The notes under the pieces are model-generated. The model searched no databases, was not told where the DNA came from, and saw nothing but the letters and a program-made list of their open reading frames with translations. From the IMG/VR virus record IMGVR_UViG_3300027736_000281, positions 1-21,537 of that record: DNA of 21,537 nucleotides. The stretch is one strand, 5' to 3'. Of this stretch, positions 7,759-14,895 are shown in pieces. Position numbers and translations under genes: made by a program. Origin of the DNA: a virus. Every line of letters starts with the position of its first letter. Position 1 is the first letter of the stretch.

Positions 7759-8757
7759 ATGGAAAACCAGACTACTCTGGAAACGCCATCTTTGCGTGAC
7801 CAAATAGAAAGTGCAGTAGAAACAATTGACGTAGCACCAGAAGTTGTAGAATCAGAAGTAACAGAAAATAAATCAGATAAATTAAGAGATGAATCTGGTA
7901 AGTTTAAAAGTACTAAAGAGGTAACAGAAACACCTTTAGAAAAAGTCCAAGAAGAAGTCGTAGCAGAGATAAAAACTGCTAAACCAAGACCATCTTCATG
8001 GAAAAAAGATTATGAAGAATCATGGGGTAAATTAGATCCTACATTACAGGATTATATTTCTCAACGTGAAGCAGACTTTGCTAAAGGTGTTTCTACTTAT
8101 AAGAGCCAATGGGATCAAGCACAGCCTATTCTTTCTACAATGGAGAAATTTGCTCCTACACTACAACAAAATGGTATTGATCCGGCACAATGGATTAATA
8201 GCTTAGGTACTGCACATCAAACTTTGGTATTTGGTAATCCTGACCAAAAATTACAGATGTTTGCACAATTAGCAAACGATTATGGTGTTGATCTAAATGG
8301 ATTGTTAGGCGGCCAACAAGCTAGTCCACAATTTTCTATGATCGCACAGGAATTAAGCCAGATTAAAAATCAATGGCAACAATTCCAATCGCAACAAGAA
8401 CAAATAGAACAAACCCAGTTAAAGGGTGAAATAGAATCTTTCAGTAAGGATAAACCTTACTTTGATGACGTCAGAGAAACAATGGCTGGATTACTCCAGA
8501 ACAATATGGCTTCTGATTTGAATACTGCTTACGACAAAGCAATCCGTTTACATGATGACATTTGGCAAAAGGTACAGTCTGAACAGACTCGTTCTAACCA
8601 AACAGAGCAGAAAAGTAAACTTGCCCTAGTCAAAGCTAAGGCTATATCCCCTAAGTCTAGCTCGCCTACAGCGAATATGAGTATAGGTGGTAAAGGCAAT
8701 AATCTTCGTGACCAATTAGCGTCTATTGTAGATACTTTTTCTAGCGAAAATATTTAA
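7759..8757 (+). CDS. Capsid scaffolding protein
   Basis: A 332-residue acidic, Gln-rich, helical protein immediately before the major capsid gene, the standard place of scaffold, which directs coat assembly and then leaves the prohead. Seen: an acidic, low-complexity N-terminal 70 residues; the stretch RPSSWKKDYEESWGKLDP at 77-94 and YISQREADFAKGVSTYK at 99-115, typical of podovirus scaffolds; a Gln/Glu coiled coil at 190-225; and a basic C-terminal stretch (KSKLALVKAKAISPKS) before a last short helix. In P22 the C-terminal helices of scaffold bind coat; the basic tail here fits that. Both ends carry a similar LRDQ helix (residues 12-23 and 316-327). An AGGAG ribosome site lies at 7748-7752. 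I see no protease signature. Confidence 0.88.
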   Translation: MENQTTLETPSLRDQIESAVETIDVAPEVVESEVTENKSDKLRDESGKFKSTKEVTETPLEKVQEEVVAEIKTAKPRPSSWKKDYEESWGKLDPTLQDYISQREADFAKGVSTYKSQWDQAQPILSTMEKFAPTLQQNGIDPAQWINSLGTAHQTLVFGNPDQKLQMFAQLANDYGVDLNGLLGGQQASPQFSMIAQELSQIKNQWQQFQSQQEQIEQTQLKGEIESFSKDKPYFDDVRETMAGLLQNNMASDLNTAYDKAIRLHDDIWQKVQSEQTRSNQTEQKSKLALVKAKAISPKSSSPTANMSIGGKGNNLRDQLASIVDTFSSENI

Positions 8758-8767
8758 TTAAACTAAC

Positions 8768-8774
8768 AAAGGAG
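8768..8774 (+). promoter_or_regulatory. Strong ribosome binding site of the major capsid gene
   Basis: AAAGGAG, seven bases before the ATG at 8782, is among the best Shine-Dalgarno matches in the window and sits in a 24-base A/T-rich gap with no overlap to the scaffold gene. Most other genes here use weaker sites or overlapping starts. This fits high, independent initiation for the most abundant virion protein. Confidence 0.8.
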
Positions 8775-8781
8775 TTTTACT

Positions 8782-9777
8782 ATGGCATTTGCCAATTCTT
8801 CAGTTAGTGACATTATCGCTACCACCATTCAATCTCGTTCTGGTGAATTAGCTGACAACGTAACTAACAACAATCCGCTTCTATTAAAATTGAAGTCAAA
8901 AGGTAACGTACGCCCATTTTCAGGCGGTAACGTAATTCTTGAAGAAATCATGTACAATGACACTTCAACAAACAACACTAACTCATATAGTGGCTTTGAA
9001 ACATTAAACATTTCACCTAATAGCCCAATTTCTGCAGCGCAATTCAGTATTGCTCAATACGCTTCAGCAGTTACTATCTCTGGTCTTGAAATGTTACAAA
9101 ATTCTGGTAAAGAAGCAATCATTGACTTACTAGAAGGTCGTATCAAAGTAGCAGAAGCACAATTATCTAACCGTATCAACCTTGACCTTTATGGTGACGG
9201 TACTGGTAACGGTGGTAAGAACCTTACTGGTTTAGCTGCAGCAGTTGCAGATGCACCATCAAGCGGTACTTACGGTGGTATCAATCGTGCTACATGGTCA
9301 TTCTGGAGAAACCAAGCGTTCTCTGGCGTAACTAACGGTGGCTCAGCAGTATCAGCAGCTAACATTCAATCTTACATGACTCAATTAGCTATCAAGCTAG
9401 TTCGTGGTACTGATAAGGCTGACTTAATTGTTGCTGACAATAACTACTACAATCTATATGTAAATAGCTTACAAGCAATCCAACGTGTAACTGATCCAGA
9501 AATGGCCGGTTCAGGTTTCGCTTCACTCAAATTCTACGGTGGTGGTACATCTGCTGACGTGGTACTTGGTGGCGGTATTGGTGCGCAAGAACCAGCTAAC
9601 CACATGTATTTCTTAAACACAGACTACATTTTCTTCCGCCCACACAAAGACAGAAACTTTGTGCCAATCGGTGGTGAACGTCAATCTGTAAATCAAGACG
9701 CTATTGTTAAATTAATCGGCTGGGCTGGTAATCTTACTGCTTCAGGCGCACAATTTAACGGTGTCCTAACAGCTTAA
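8782..9777 (+). CDS. Major capsid protein
   Basis: A 331-residue coat protein of the size and style of HK97-fold coats of small podoviruses. Seen: an N-terminal arm; NNNPLLLKLKSKGNVRPF and GGNVILEEI at 32-56; the helix SGLEMLQNSGKEAIIDLLEGR, likely the spine helix, near 97-117; a Gly-rich loop region around 134-160; and a C-terminal part with YIFFRPHKDRNFVPIG and IVKLIGWAGNLT. No prohead protease gene is visible, so maturation without coat cleavage is likely. It follows scaffold directly and has the strong AAAGGAG site. Codon use differs from its neighbours: I count about 21 AAC to 11 AAT for Asn, whereas fibre genes use mainly AAT, as expected for selection on a highly expressed gene. Confidence 0.94.
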   Translation: MAFANSSVSDIIATTIQSRSGELADNVTNNNPLLLKLKSKGNVRPFSGGNVILEEIMYNDTSTNNTNSYSGFETLNISPNSPISAAQFSIAQYASAVTISGLEMLQNSGKEAIIDLLEGRIKVAEAQLSNRINLDLYGDGTGNGGKNLTGLAAAVADAPSSGTYGGINRATWSFWRNQAFSGVTNGGSAVSAANIQSYMTQLAIKLVRGTDKADLIVADNNYYNLYVNSLQAIQRVTDPEMAGSGFASLKFYGGGTSADVVLGGGIGAQEPANHMYFLNTDYIFFRPHKDRNFVPIGGERQSVNQDAIVKLIGWAGNLTASGAQFNGVLTA

Positions 9778-9795
9778 TTAAAGGGAGAATATAAC

Positions 9796-10086
9796 ATGGC
9801 TTTTTCAGTAACCCCTTTAGTGGGAATTGATTTAAGTAACACAGTAACAGCTGCAAATATTGCATTAGGTTACCCTGTAAACCAATTAATTGGTGTTCAA
9901 GTATGGGGATCAGATGGCCTACGATATGTATTTGGTAAAGCTAATGCTTCAATCACAGCTTCAACAACTGCATGTACAGTTAATGCTACTACGTTTCTTG
10001 TCACAGCTTCAGGTGGTGCTTACACATCTCCAGCTTACGACATGGTAACTGGTGACTATGGCTGGTTTAGCAAGGCTTCAGTATAG
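9796..10086 (+). CDS. Small protein following the coat, putative capsid decoration protein
   Basis: A 96-residue protein with a very good ribosome site (AAAGGGAG, 9780-9787) and the last gene before the terminator at 10095. It has hardly any charged residues and alternates strands and turns: GVQVWGSDGLRYVFGKAN, a Thr/Ala-rich centre with ACTVNATTF, and a closing DYGWFSKASV. Small beta-rich proteins in this place next to coat often cap or cement the capsid, but this role is inferred only from place, size and likely high expression. An alternative is a head-completion or virion-surface protein. Confidence 0.75.
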   Translation: MAFSVTPLVGIDLSNTVTAANIALGYPVNQLIGVQVWGSDGLRYVFGKANASITASTTACTVNATTFLVTASGGAYTSPAYDMVTGDYGWFSKASV

Positions 10087-10094
10087 TAATAAGT

Positions 10095-10119
10095 ACTCCC
10101 CTAGCAATAGGGGGGTTTC
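10095..10119 (+). terminator. Intrinsic terminator with a GCAA tetraloop after the capsid genes
   Basis: A nine-pair stem, ACTCCCCTA (10095-10103) with TAGGGGGGT (10108-10116), closes over the loop GCAA, a stable GNRA-type RNA tetraloop. One pair is a T-G wobble. It is followed by a short T-rich run (TTTCT). It lies nine bases after the stop of the last capsid-group gene and would reduce transcription from capsid genes into the neck and tail genes. The T run is short, so termination may be partial. Confidence 0.75.
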
Positions 10120-10148
10120 TCAAGTCTATTCATGGTGAGTAGGCTTGA
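10120..10148 (+). promoter_or_regulatory. Second hairpin between the terminator and the next gene
   Basis: TCAAGTCTA (10120-10128) pairs with TAGGCTTGA (10140-10148), nine pairs with one G-T wobble, around an 11-base loop. It directly abuts the terminator and ends 26 bases before the ATG at 10175. No T run follows, so it is not a terminator by itself. It may protect or be a cleavage site for the downstream message, or help anti-termination; none is shown by the sequence. Confidence 0.5.
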
Positions 10149-10174
10149 CAAACCAAACTACTTTGGAGAATTAA

Positions 10175-10777
10175 ATGTCAGACACAGGCGCACTAGCAGT
10201 AAGATTTTATAGTAAAGAAATGCAAAACGATTTTCTAACCAATAAAGAAGGCAGACCAATTAGTTACATGGCTGACTTTGTTAGAATTGAAGTTCCAGGC
10301 AATCAAACAAGCATTATTGAAACATTTGTCAATAATGGACATAAATCCAGATTCCCAACACAATGGGCTATGTATTTAAACGAAAAAGCGGATGGCAATA
10401 ACAATCCTGATAACGTGCAAGGCACAATATTAAGAGATTGGCCTATCCTTAACGCAGCACAAGCGACAGAATTAAAACACTTCAAGTTCTACACAGTAGA
10501 ACAAGTGGCAGCAGCTTCAGATCAACAAATTATGGCTATTGGTATGACAGCAGGTATGTCACCATTAGCTTTAAGAGATAAAGCTATAGCGTTCTTAGAA
10601 AACGCAAAAGATTCATCATTTGTACAAAGACAGTCAGAAGAACTTAAATTAAGAGAGCAAGAAATTGCTGATCTTAAAGATCAAATGACTAGATTAGCAA
10701 AAATGGTAGAAGCTAAAGCTAAATCAGAAGATAAAACTGAGGTCAAAGCCGAAACAAAAGAACCTAAAAAGGACTAA
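10175..10777 (+). CDS. Coiled-coil protein of the head-neck module
   Basis: A 200-residue charged protein. The first 90 residues are mixed: VRFYSKEMQNDF, FVRIEVPGNQTSIIE, SRFPTQWAMYLNEK. Residues 95-150 hold a stretch LRDWPILNAAQATELKHF followed by YTVEQVAAASDQQIMAIG, which looks like a small helical, helix-hairpin-type module. Residues 150-190 are a heptad-like coiled coil and the end is Lys/Glu-rich. Proteins of this layout are common between coat and head-tail connector in podovirus genomes, but I know no proven function. The ribosome site is GGAG at 10165-10168. It is the first gene after the terminator and hairpin, so its message may begin close upstream or come from readthrough. Confidence 0.77.
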   Translation: MSDTGALAVRFYSKEMQNDFLTNKEGRPISYMADFVRIEVPGNQTSIIETFVNNGHKSRFPTQWAMYLNEKADGNNNPDNVQGTILRDWPILNAAQATELKHFKFYTVEQVAAASDQQIMAIGMTAGMSPLALRDKAIAFLENAKDSSFVQRQSEELKLREQEIADLKDQMTRLAKMVEAKAKSEDKTEVKAETKEPKKD

Positions 10778-10780
10778 TAA

Positions 10781-11683
10781 ATGGCATCAACTCTATTGCA
10801 ACTCGTTCAGCAAGCTACAGGTGAAATGGGTTTAACTCAGCCTACGCAAGTCGTAGGTAATACTGCAGCAGATGTTGTTCAGATGTATGCTCTAATGAAC
10901 TCAGTAGGCTATGAGATTCAAAGAGATCATAACTGGGAAGCATTAGACAAAGAATACCGTTTTTATACAGTCTATACAACACTTACTTGTACTCTTGTGG
11001 CAAATTCTACATCTGTGACAACCGTAGAATTAACCACAGGGTTAAGTAACTTATATATTGTAACAGGTACAGGTATCAATCAAGATACTTATGTTAATAC
11101 TGTTACAGGCGCACATACACTTACATTATCACAAGCCGCAACAACAACCGGTGTATATACACTTTACTTTTCACAAGCTAAATACCCATTACCAAGTGAC
11201 TGGGATAGACAAATAGATCGTACACATTACGACAAGTCTAAACGCTGGGAAATGTTAGGCCCTACAGATGCTCAACAATGGCAATTCTTAAAGTCTAGCT
11301 ATATTTCAACAGGCCCTAGAATACGTTACAGAATTTTAGGTGGATACTTCCAAGTATGGCCAGCCATGAATACAGATGAGTATTTAGGCTTTGAATACAT
11401 GAGTAACCAATGGGCTACAAGTACAGTAGGAGTGACACAATCATCATTCTTAGCTGATTCAGATACTTGTATATTCCCTGATCGTTTAATGGTTATAGCG
11501 TTGAAAAAGAAATACTTTGAAATTAAAGGTTTTGACGCAACAGCATTTACGAGAGATTACTTACAACAATTATCATTCGCTAAAGCTAACGATTCTGGTT
11601 CAGCTACATTGAGCTTTGCTCCAGTACCTGGATCAATCTTAATTGGATTTGAAAATATACCTGACGCTAATTACGGACAGTAG
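10781..11683 (+). CDS. Head-tail adaptor, P22 gp4-like tail accessory factor
   Basis: A 300-residue protein whose N-terminus (TLLQLVQQATGEMGL..., then LMNSVGYEIQRDHNWEAL) and later parts (YPLPSDWDRQIDRTHYD, GPTDAQQWQFLKS, RIRYRILGG) match the helical core of P22 gp4-type proteins, which bind below the portal and form the neck. P22 gp4 is 166 residues; here a Thr-rich beta insert at about 65-130 (VTGTGINQDTYVNTVTG) adds an Ig-like module on the outside, a frequent variant. A last domain from about 195 has FPDRLMVIALKKKYFEIKG. The start is supported by AAGGA in the end of the preceding gene. Order before the hub gene fits the neck. Confidence 0.8.
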   Translation: MASTLLQLVQQATGEMGLTQPTQVVGNTAADVVQMYALMNSVGYEIQRDHNWEALDKEYRFYTVYTTLTCTLVANSTSVTTVELTTGLSNLYIVTGTGINQDTYVNTVTGAHTLTLSQAATTTGVYTLYFSQAKYPLPSDWDRQIDRTHYDKSKRWEMLGPTDAQQWQFLKSSYISTGPRIRYRILGGYFQVWPAMNTDEYLGFEYMSNQWATSTVGVTQSSFLADSDTCIFPDRLMVIALKKKYFEIKGFDATAFTRDYLQQLSFAKANDSGSATLSFAPVPGSILIGFENIPDANYGQ

Positions 11684-11685
11684 TT

Positions 11686-12066
11686 ATGGATAACTACAAT
11701 TTAAAGTTAGCACAATTATTACAAGGCGCACAACCATCACAAGGTGGATTAAGCGTAGGTGATTATCCTAATCCTTATGGATTAAGAGCATATCAAAAAC
11801 CTAATGGTACTTATGGCGGTCAAATGATGCCTAAGACTACAGGATGGCAAGGTGTTCATAAAAACTCACAAGGTCAAGATATGACAGAATTTTCTATTGG
11901 TGATAATAAAGGTGATTTTCCATCTATTGTTCCTACATTAAATGCAAATGAATTAGCTCAAATTGTTCAAAAGCAAAACATTACACCATCTGCTAAACAA
12001 AAAGCACAAGAATTTGCAGATTTAAGAAGGTCACAAGGATTAAGTCCATTTAAGGATTATAATTAA
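11686..12066 (+). CDS. Short virion-associated protein with a conserved phage module
   Basis: A 126-residue protein. Residues 1-50 are Gln/Gly/Tyr-rich and probably flexible. Residues 50-123 form a compact module with GWQGVHKNSQGQDMTEFS, FPSIVPTLNANELAQ and a closing RRSQGLSPFKD. The same pattern ('G-G...tE-s-g......PslVPtL-..E...........A...A..R...G-spF') occurs in many phages, alone or fused to other structural proteins, and its role is not known to me. It begins two bases after the adaptor stop and its stop overlaps the hub start in TAATG, so the three are likely translated together. Confidence 0.75.
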   Translation: MDNYNLKLAQLLQGAQPSQGGLSVGDYPNPYGLRAYQKPNGTYGGQMMPKTTGWQGVHKNSQGQDMTEFSIGDNKGDFPSIVPTLNANELAQIVQKQNITPSAKQKAQEFADLRRSQGLSPFKDYN

Positions 12067-13592
12067 TGTTTCTAGTAAAAAAACAATCGTCAGGAAGCGT
12101 ATCATTACCAGCACCGGTAGGCGGATGGAACGCTAGAGATAGTTTAAGTGATATGCCTGCAACAGATGCAGTCTATCTTACAAACTGGTTTCCTGCTACT
12201 ACAGAGCTTGTCCTAAGAAACGGATATACTCAATGGGCTACAGGATTACCTGCGCAAGTAGATACTCTTATGAATTACCAAAGTGGTACATCTGGTAAAC
12301 TTTTAGCTATATCTAATGGTGCTGTTTATAATGTTACTAATGGTGGTGCAGTAGGTGCTGCATTATTATCAGGATTATCTAATTCACGTTGGCAATATTG
12401 TAATATTACTACTGCTGGTGGATCATTTTTATACATGGCTAATGGTATAAATACACCTTATATCTATGATGGTACAACATGGACATCTATTACAGGTATA
12501 AGTACTCCTGCTATTACAGGCGTTACTACTACTACATTAAATAATCCTATTGTATTTAAAAATAGAGTATTTTTTACACAAACTAACACATTAAAAATAT
12601 GGTATTTACCTACATTATCTTTAGGCGGACTTGCTAAATCATTAGATTTAAGTTCTTTTGCTTATAAAGGTGGAAATATTGTACAACATGCTACATGGAC
12701 AATAGATGCAGGTTATGGTGTAGATGATTACTATGCTATTTATACATCTAAAGGCCAAGTAGTCGTATATAAAGGTTCAGATCCAGATAATGATTTTGCT
12801 TTAGCAGGTGTATGGGATTTAGGAACACCAGTAGGCACTCGTTGCATGTATAAATATGGTGGTGATTTACTATTATTAGGTAAAGATGGTCTTACACCAT
12901 TAGCATCAGAGTTACAATCATCTAGGCTTGATCCTAGAGTAGCTATTACAGACAAAATACAATGGGCTGTATCAGAAGCTATTTCTAGTTATGGTTCTGT
13001 TTTTGGATGGCAAATATTGTTTTATCCAGAAGAAAATCAATTATGGTTAAACGTACCTAATACTACACAAACTACGCAATATGCTATGAACACCATTACT
13101 ACAAATTGGTGTAATTACACAGGATGGAACGCTACTTGTTGGGAATTATATAACGATCAACCTTATTTTGGTGGCAATGGTTATGTAGGTCGTGCATGGT
13201 ACACAAACTCAGATAATAATAGCAATATTACTGCTAACGCATTACAAGCATTTTCATCATTTAGTAGTCCAGGCGAATTAAAGCGTTTTACAATGGCTAA
13301 ACCCATTTTTAGAACATCTGGAAGCCCTGCTATTTATGCAAATATAAATGTTGATTTTAACTTAGCTATTCCTACTACAATACTTAATTATACGCCCACA
13401 TCATCAGGAACATGGGATAATGCTTTATGGGATACAGGTATGTGGGGCGGTGGATTAAATGTATTGCAGCAATGGCAAGGTGTTAATGGCGTTGGCTATT
13501 ATGGTGCGCCTATTGTAAGTACAGCATCACAAGGAATAGATGTAAGATGGGTTTCAACAGATTTAGTACTTGAAAAGGGTGCAGTTCTATAA
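12066..13592 (+). CDS. Tail hub protein, P22 gp10-like (DNA stabilisation)
   Basis: A 508-residue beta-rich protein, close in size to P22 gp10 (472), which seals the neck below gp4 and holds packaged DNA. The N-terminal segment LPAPVGGWNARDSLSDMP followed by AVYLTNWFPATTELVLRNGY at 15-52 is typical of this family in podoviruses. The remainder has repeated strands with turn motifs such as GGSFLYMANG, GLTPLASELQSSRLDP and a C-terminal Trp-rich set of segments (WDNALWDTGMWGGGL). The gene follows the gp4-like adaptor, the P22 order. Its last codons overlap the open frame of the next gene at 13589-13592. The family call rests on N-terminal pattern, length and order and not on a search. Confidence 0.75.
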   Translation: MFLVKKQSSGSVSLPAPVGGWNARDSLSDMPATDAVYLTNWFPATTELVLRNGYTQWATGLPAQVDTLMNYQSGTSGKLLAISNGAVYNVTNGGAVGAALLSGLSNSRWQYCNITTAGGSFLYMANGINTPYIYDGTTWTSITGISTPAITGVTTTTLNNPIVFKNRVFFTQTNTLKIWYLPTLSLGGLAKSLDLSSFAYKGGNIVQHATWTIDAGYGVDDYYAIYTSKGQVVVYKGSDPDNDFALAGVWDLGTPVGTRCMYKYGGDLLLLGKDGLTPLASELQSSRLDPRVAITDKIQWAVSEAISSYGSVFGWQILFYPEENQLWLNVPNTTQTTQYAMNTITTNWCNYTGWNATCWELYNDQPYFGGNGYVGRAWYTNSDNNSNITANALQAFSSFSSPGELKRFTMAKPIFRTSGSPAIYANINVDFNLAIPTTILNYTPTSSGTWDNALWDTGMWGGGLNVLQQWQGVNGVGYYGAPIVSTASQGIDVRWVSTDLVLEKGAVL

Positions 13593-14014
13593 TAGTTCAA
13601 GGACAAAATGTAGGAGAATGGGTTTGCCAAGAAGCTGGCGGATCATGGACTTCTATTTGCCAAGCCATAGGACAAACTTACAATAACAAAATAATAGTAG
13701 GTGTGATGTATGATGGTTATACAGGATCAAGTATAGCTATCCACTCAAGATGTGACAATCCACGTCATGTATCACGTCACTTCTATTTTTCAATATTTGA
13801 TTATCCGTTTAATACATTACAAGTAAAACAGTTAAAAGGGTTAGTATCTACAGCTAACCTAAAAGCTCAAAAAGTAAATGAACATTTAGGATTTAAGCGA
13901 GAAGCATTGCTTAAAGACTATTTCCCAGATGGAGATGGTATTGTTTATACCATGTCTAAAGATGAATGTAAGTGGTTAAAACTTAAAGATAGATATATAA
14001 AGGACAAAGTATGA
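13589..14014 (+). CDS. GNAT-family N-acetyltransferase without a visible standard start codon
   Basis: The frame is open from 13574 (TGA at 13571) to 14014 and reads IIVQGQNVGEWVCQEAGGSW..., then KIIVGVMYDGYTGSSIAIH, FSIFDYPFNTLQVKQLKGLV, ANLKAQKVNEHLGFKREALL and YFPDGDGIVYTM. This is a complete small acetyltransferase of about 141 residues; the 'N--A-----e-LGF' segment is the usual GNAT helix for acetyl-CoA. The first standard start, GTG 13703 or ATG 13706, would drop the first 38 or 39 residues, including the first strand and helix. No ATG, GTG or TTG lies between 13574 and 13703. ATA codons at 13589 and 13592 stand exactly where an overlap start with the hub gene is expected. I therefore place the start there, as a non-standard or mutated start. 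The substrate is unknown. The stop overlaps the next ATG (ATGA). Confidence 0.78.
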   Translation: MIVQGQNVGEWVCQEAGGSWTSICQAIGQTYNNKIIVGVMYDGYTGSSIAIHSRCDNPRHVSRHFYFSIFDYPFNTLQVKQLKGLVSTANLKAQKVNEHLGFKREALLKDYFPDGDGIVYTMSKDECKWLKLKDRYIKDKV

Positions 14015-14895
14015 AATTGTTAGATTTTAAATGGTTAATGCCAGCGTTAAATGATTATTTTACATTTTATGGCGGAGGTAAGGGCGGATCTGCTCCACCA
14101 CCACCAGATTATGCTGGTGCTGCAACTGCAACTGCTGCTGGTAACTTAGAAGCTGCTAGAGCAACTGCTGCTGCAAACCGTACAAATCAAGTTACACCTT
14201 ATGGTAATTTAACATACACAGCTAATCCTGGTACTGATCCATACGGTAACACTTTATATACTGCTACACAAACATTAGCACCTGAGCAACAAGGTATTCT
14301 AAAATCCACTAATACCCTTAATCAGGGATTAATGGATACAGCTAATACAGGTTTAAATTATGCTAATACTGTATTAAGCCAACCTGGTATAGATACATCC
14401 AAATTAGCTCAAACAGGTATCAATCCTGGTCAATCATACCAAGATGCTATCATGTCAAGACTTTCACCACAAATTGATCGTGAAAATGCTGCATTAGAGC
14501 AACAATTAGCCAATAGAGGTATTGCTGCTGGTACAGATGCTTATAATCAAGCTAAAACATTACAAGCTCAAAAACAAAATGATTTACTTAATAGTGCTAC
14601 AGTTACTGGTATGAATACAGGTCTTGCAGCTAATCAACAAGGATTTCAACAAGCTGCTTATAATCAAATGCAACCTATTAACGTCATTAACGCATTACGC
14701 ACAGGATCTCAAGTACAAAATCCTAACTTTACAAGTACACCTATGCAAGCTAACACAGCAGGCCCAGATTTACTTGGTGCGGCTAATGCAAGTTATCAAA
14801 ATCAACTTAATGCTTACAATGCTCAACAAGCTCAACAAGGTGGATTTATGGGTGGTTTAATGAGTCTTGGAGGTTCTGCAATAACAGCATACTAA
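14011..14895 (+). CDS. Putative internal virion (DNA ejection) protein
   Basis: A 294-residue protein rich in Ala, Gln, Asn and Thr. The opening hydrophobic/aromatic stretch (LDFKWLMPALNDYFTFYGGG) leads to a Pro run and DYAGAATATAAGNLEAARA, followed by QVTPYGNLTYT and QTLAPEQQGILKS. The middle, about 100-215, is helical (SRLSPQIDRENAALEQQLANRG). The end is GGFMGGLMSLGGSAI, a Gly-rich hydrophobic tail. This order, 'PPPP-DYA', 'VTPYGNLTY' and 'LAPEQQ', is common in podovirus proteins encoded after the tail hub, which are held to be ejected with the DNA. It overlaps the GNAT gene by four bases (ATGA) and the next gene by one (TAATG). Confidence 0.72.
   Translation: MKLLDFKWLMPALNDYFTFYGGGKGGSAPPPPDYAGAATATAAGNLEAARATAAANRTNQVTPYGNLTYTANPGTDPYGNTLYTATQTLAPEQQGILKSTNTLNQGLMDTANTGLNYANTVLSQPGIDTSKLAQTGINPGQSYQDAIMSRLSPQIDRENAALEQQLANRGIAAGTDAYNQAKTLQAQKQNDLLNSATVTGMNTGLAANQQGFQQAAYNQMQPINVINALRTGSQVQNPNFTSTPMQANTAGPDLLGAANASYQNQLNAYNAQQAQQGGFMGGLMSLGGSAITAY

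Noticed and set aside
10145-10173. TTGACA at 10145 as a -35 promoter box
   Set aside because: At 16-18 bases further on there is no acceptable -10 hexamer (GAATTA is poor and overlaps the ribosome site), and the TTGA part is the arm of a hairpin.
10132-10212. Small open frame starting at ATG 10132 in the hairpin loop
   Set aside because: No ribosome site, 26 codons, overlaps the start of the next gene out of frame.
13703-13708. GTG 13703 or ATG 13706 as the true start of the acetyltransferase
   Set aside because: The 38 codons before it read like the N-terminal part of the enzyme, and a gap of over 100 bases would be out of keeping with the packing here; it remains possible that the truncated form is what is made.
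14624-14860. Second + strand frame inside the ejection-type gene
   Set aside because: Leu/Ile/Gln-rich frame-shifted shadow of the 14011 gene, with no ribosome site and no homology pattern.
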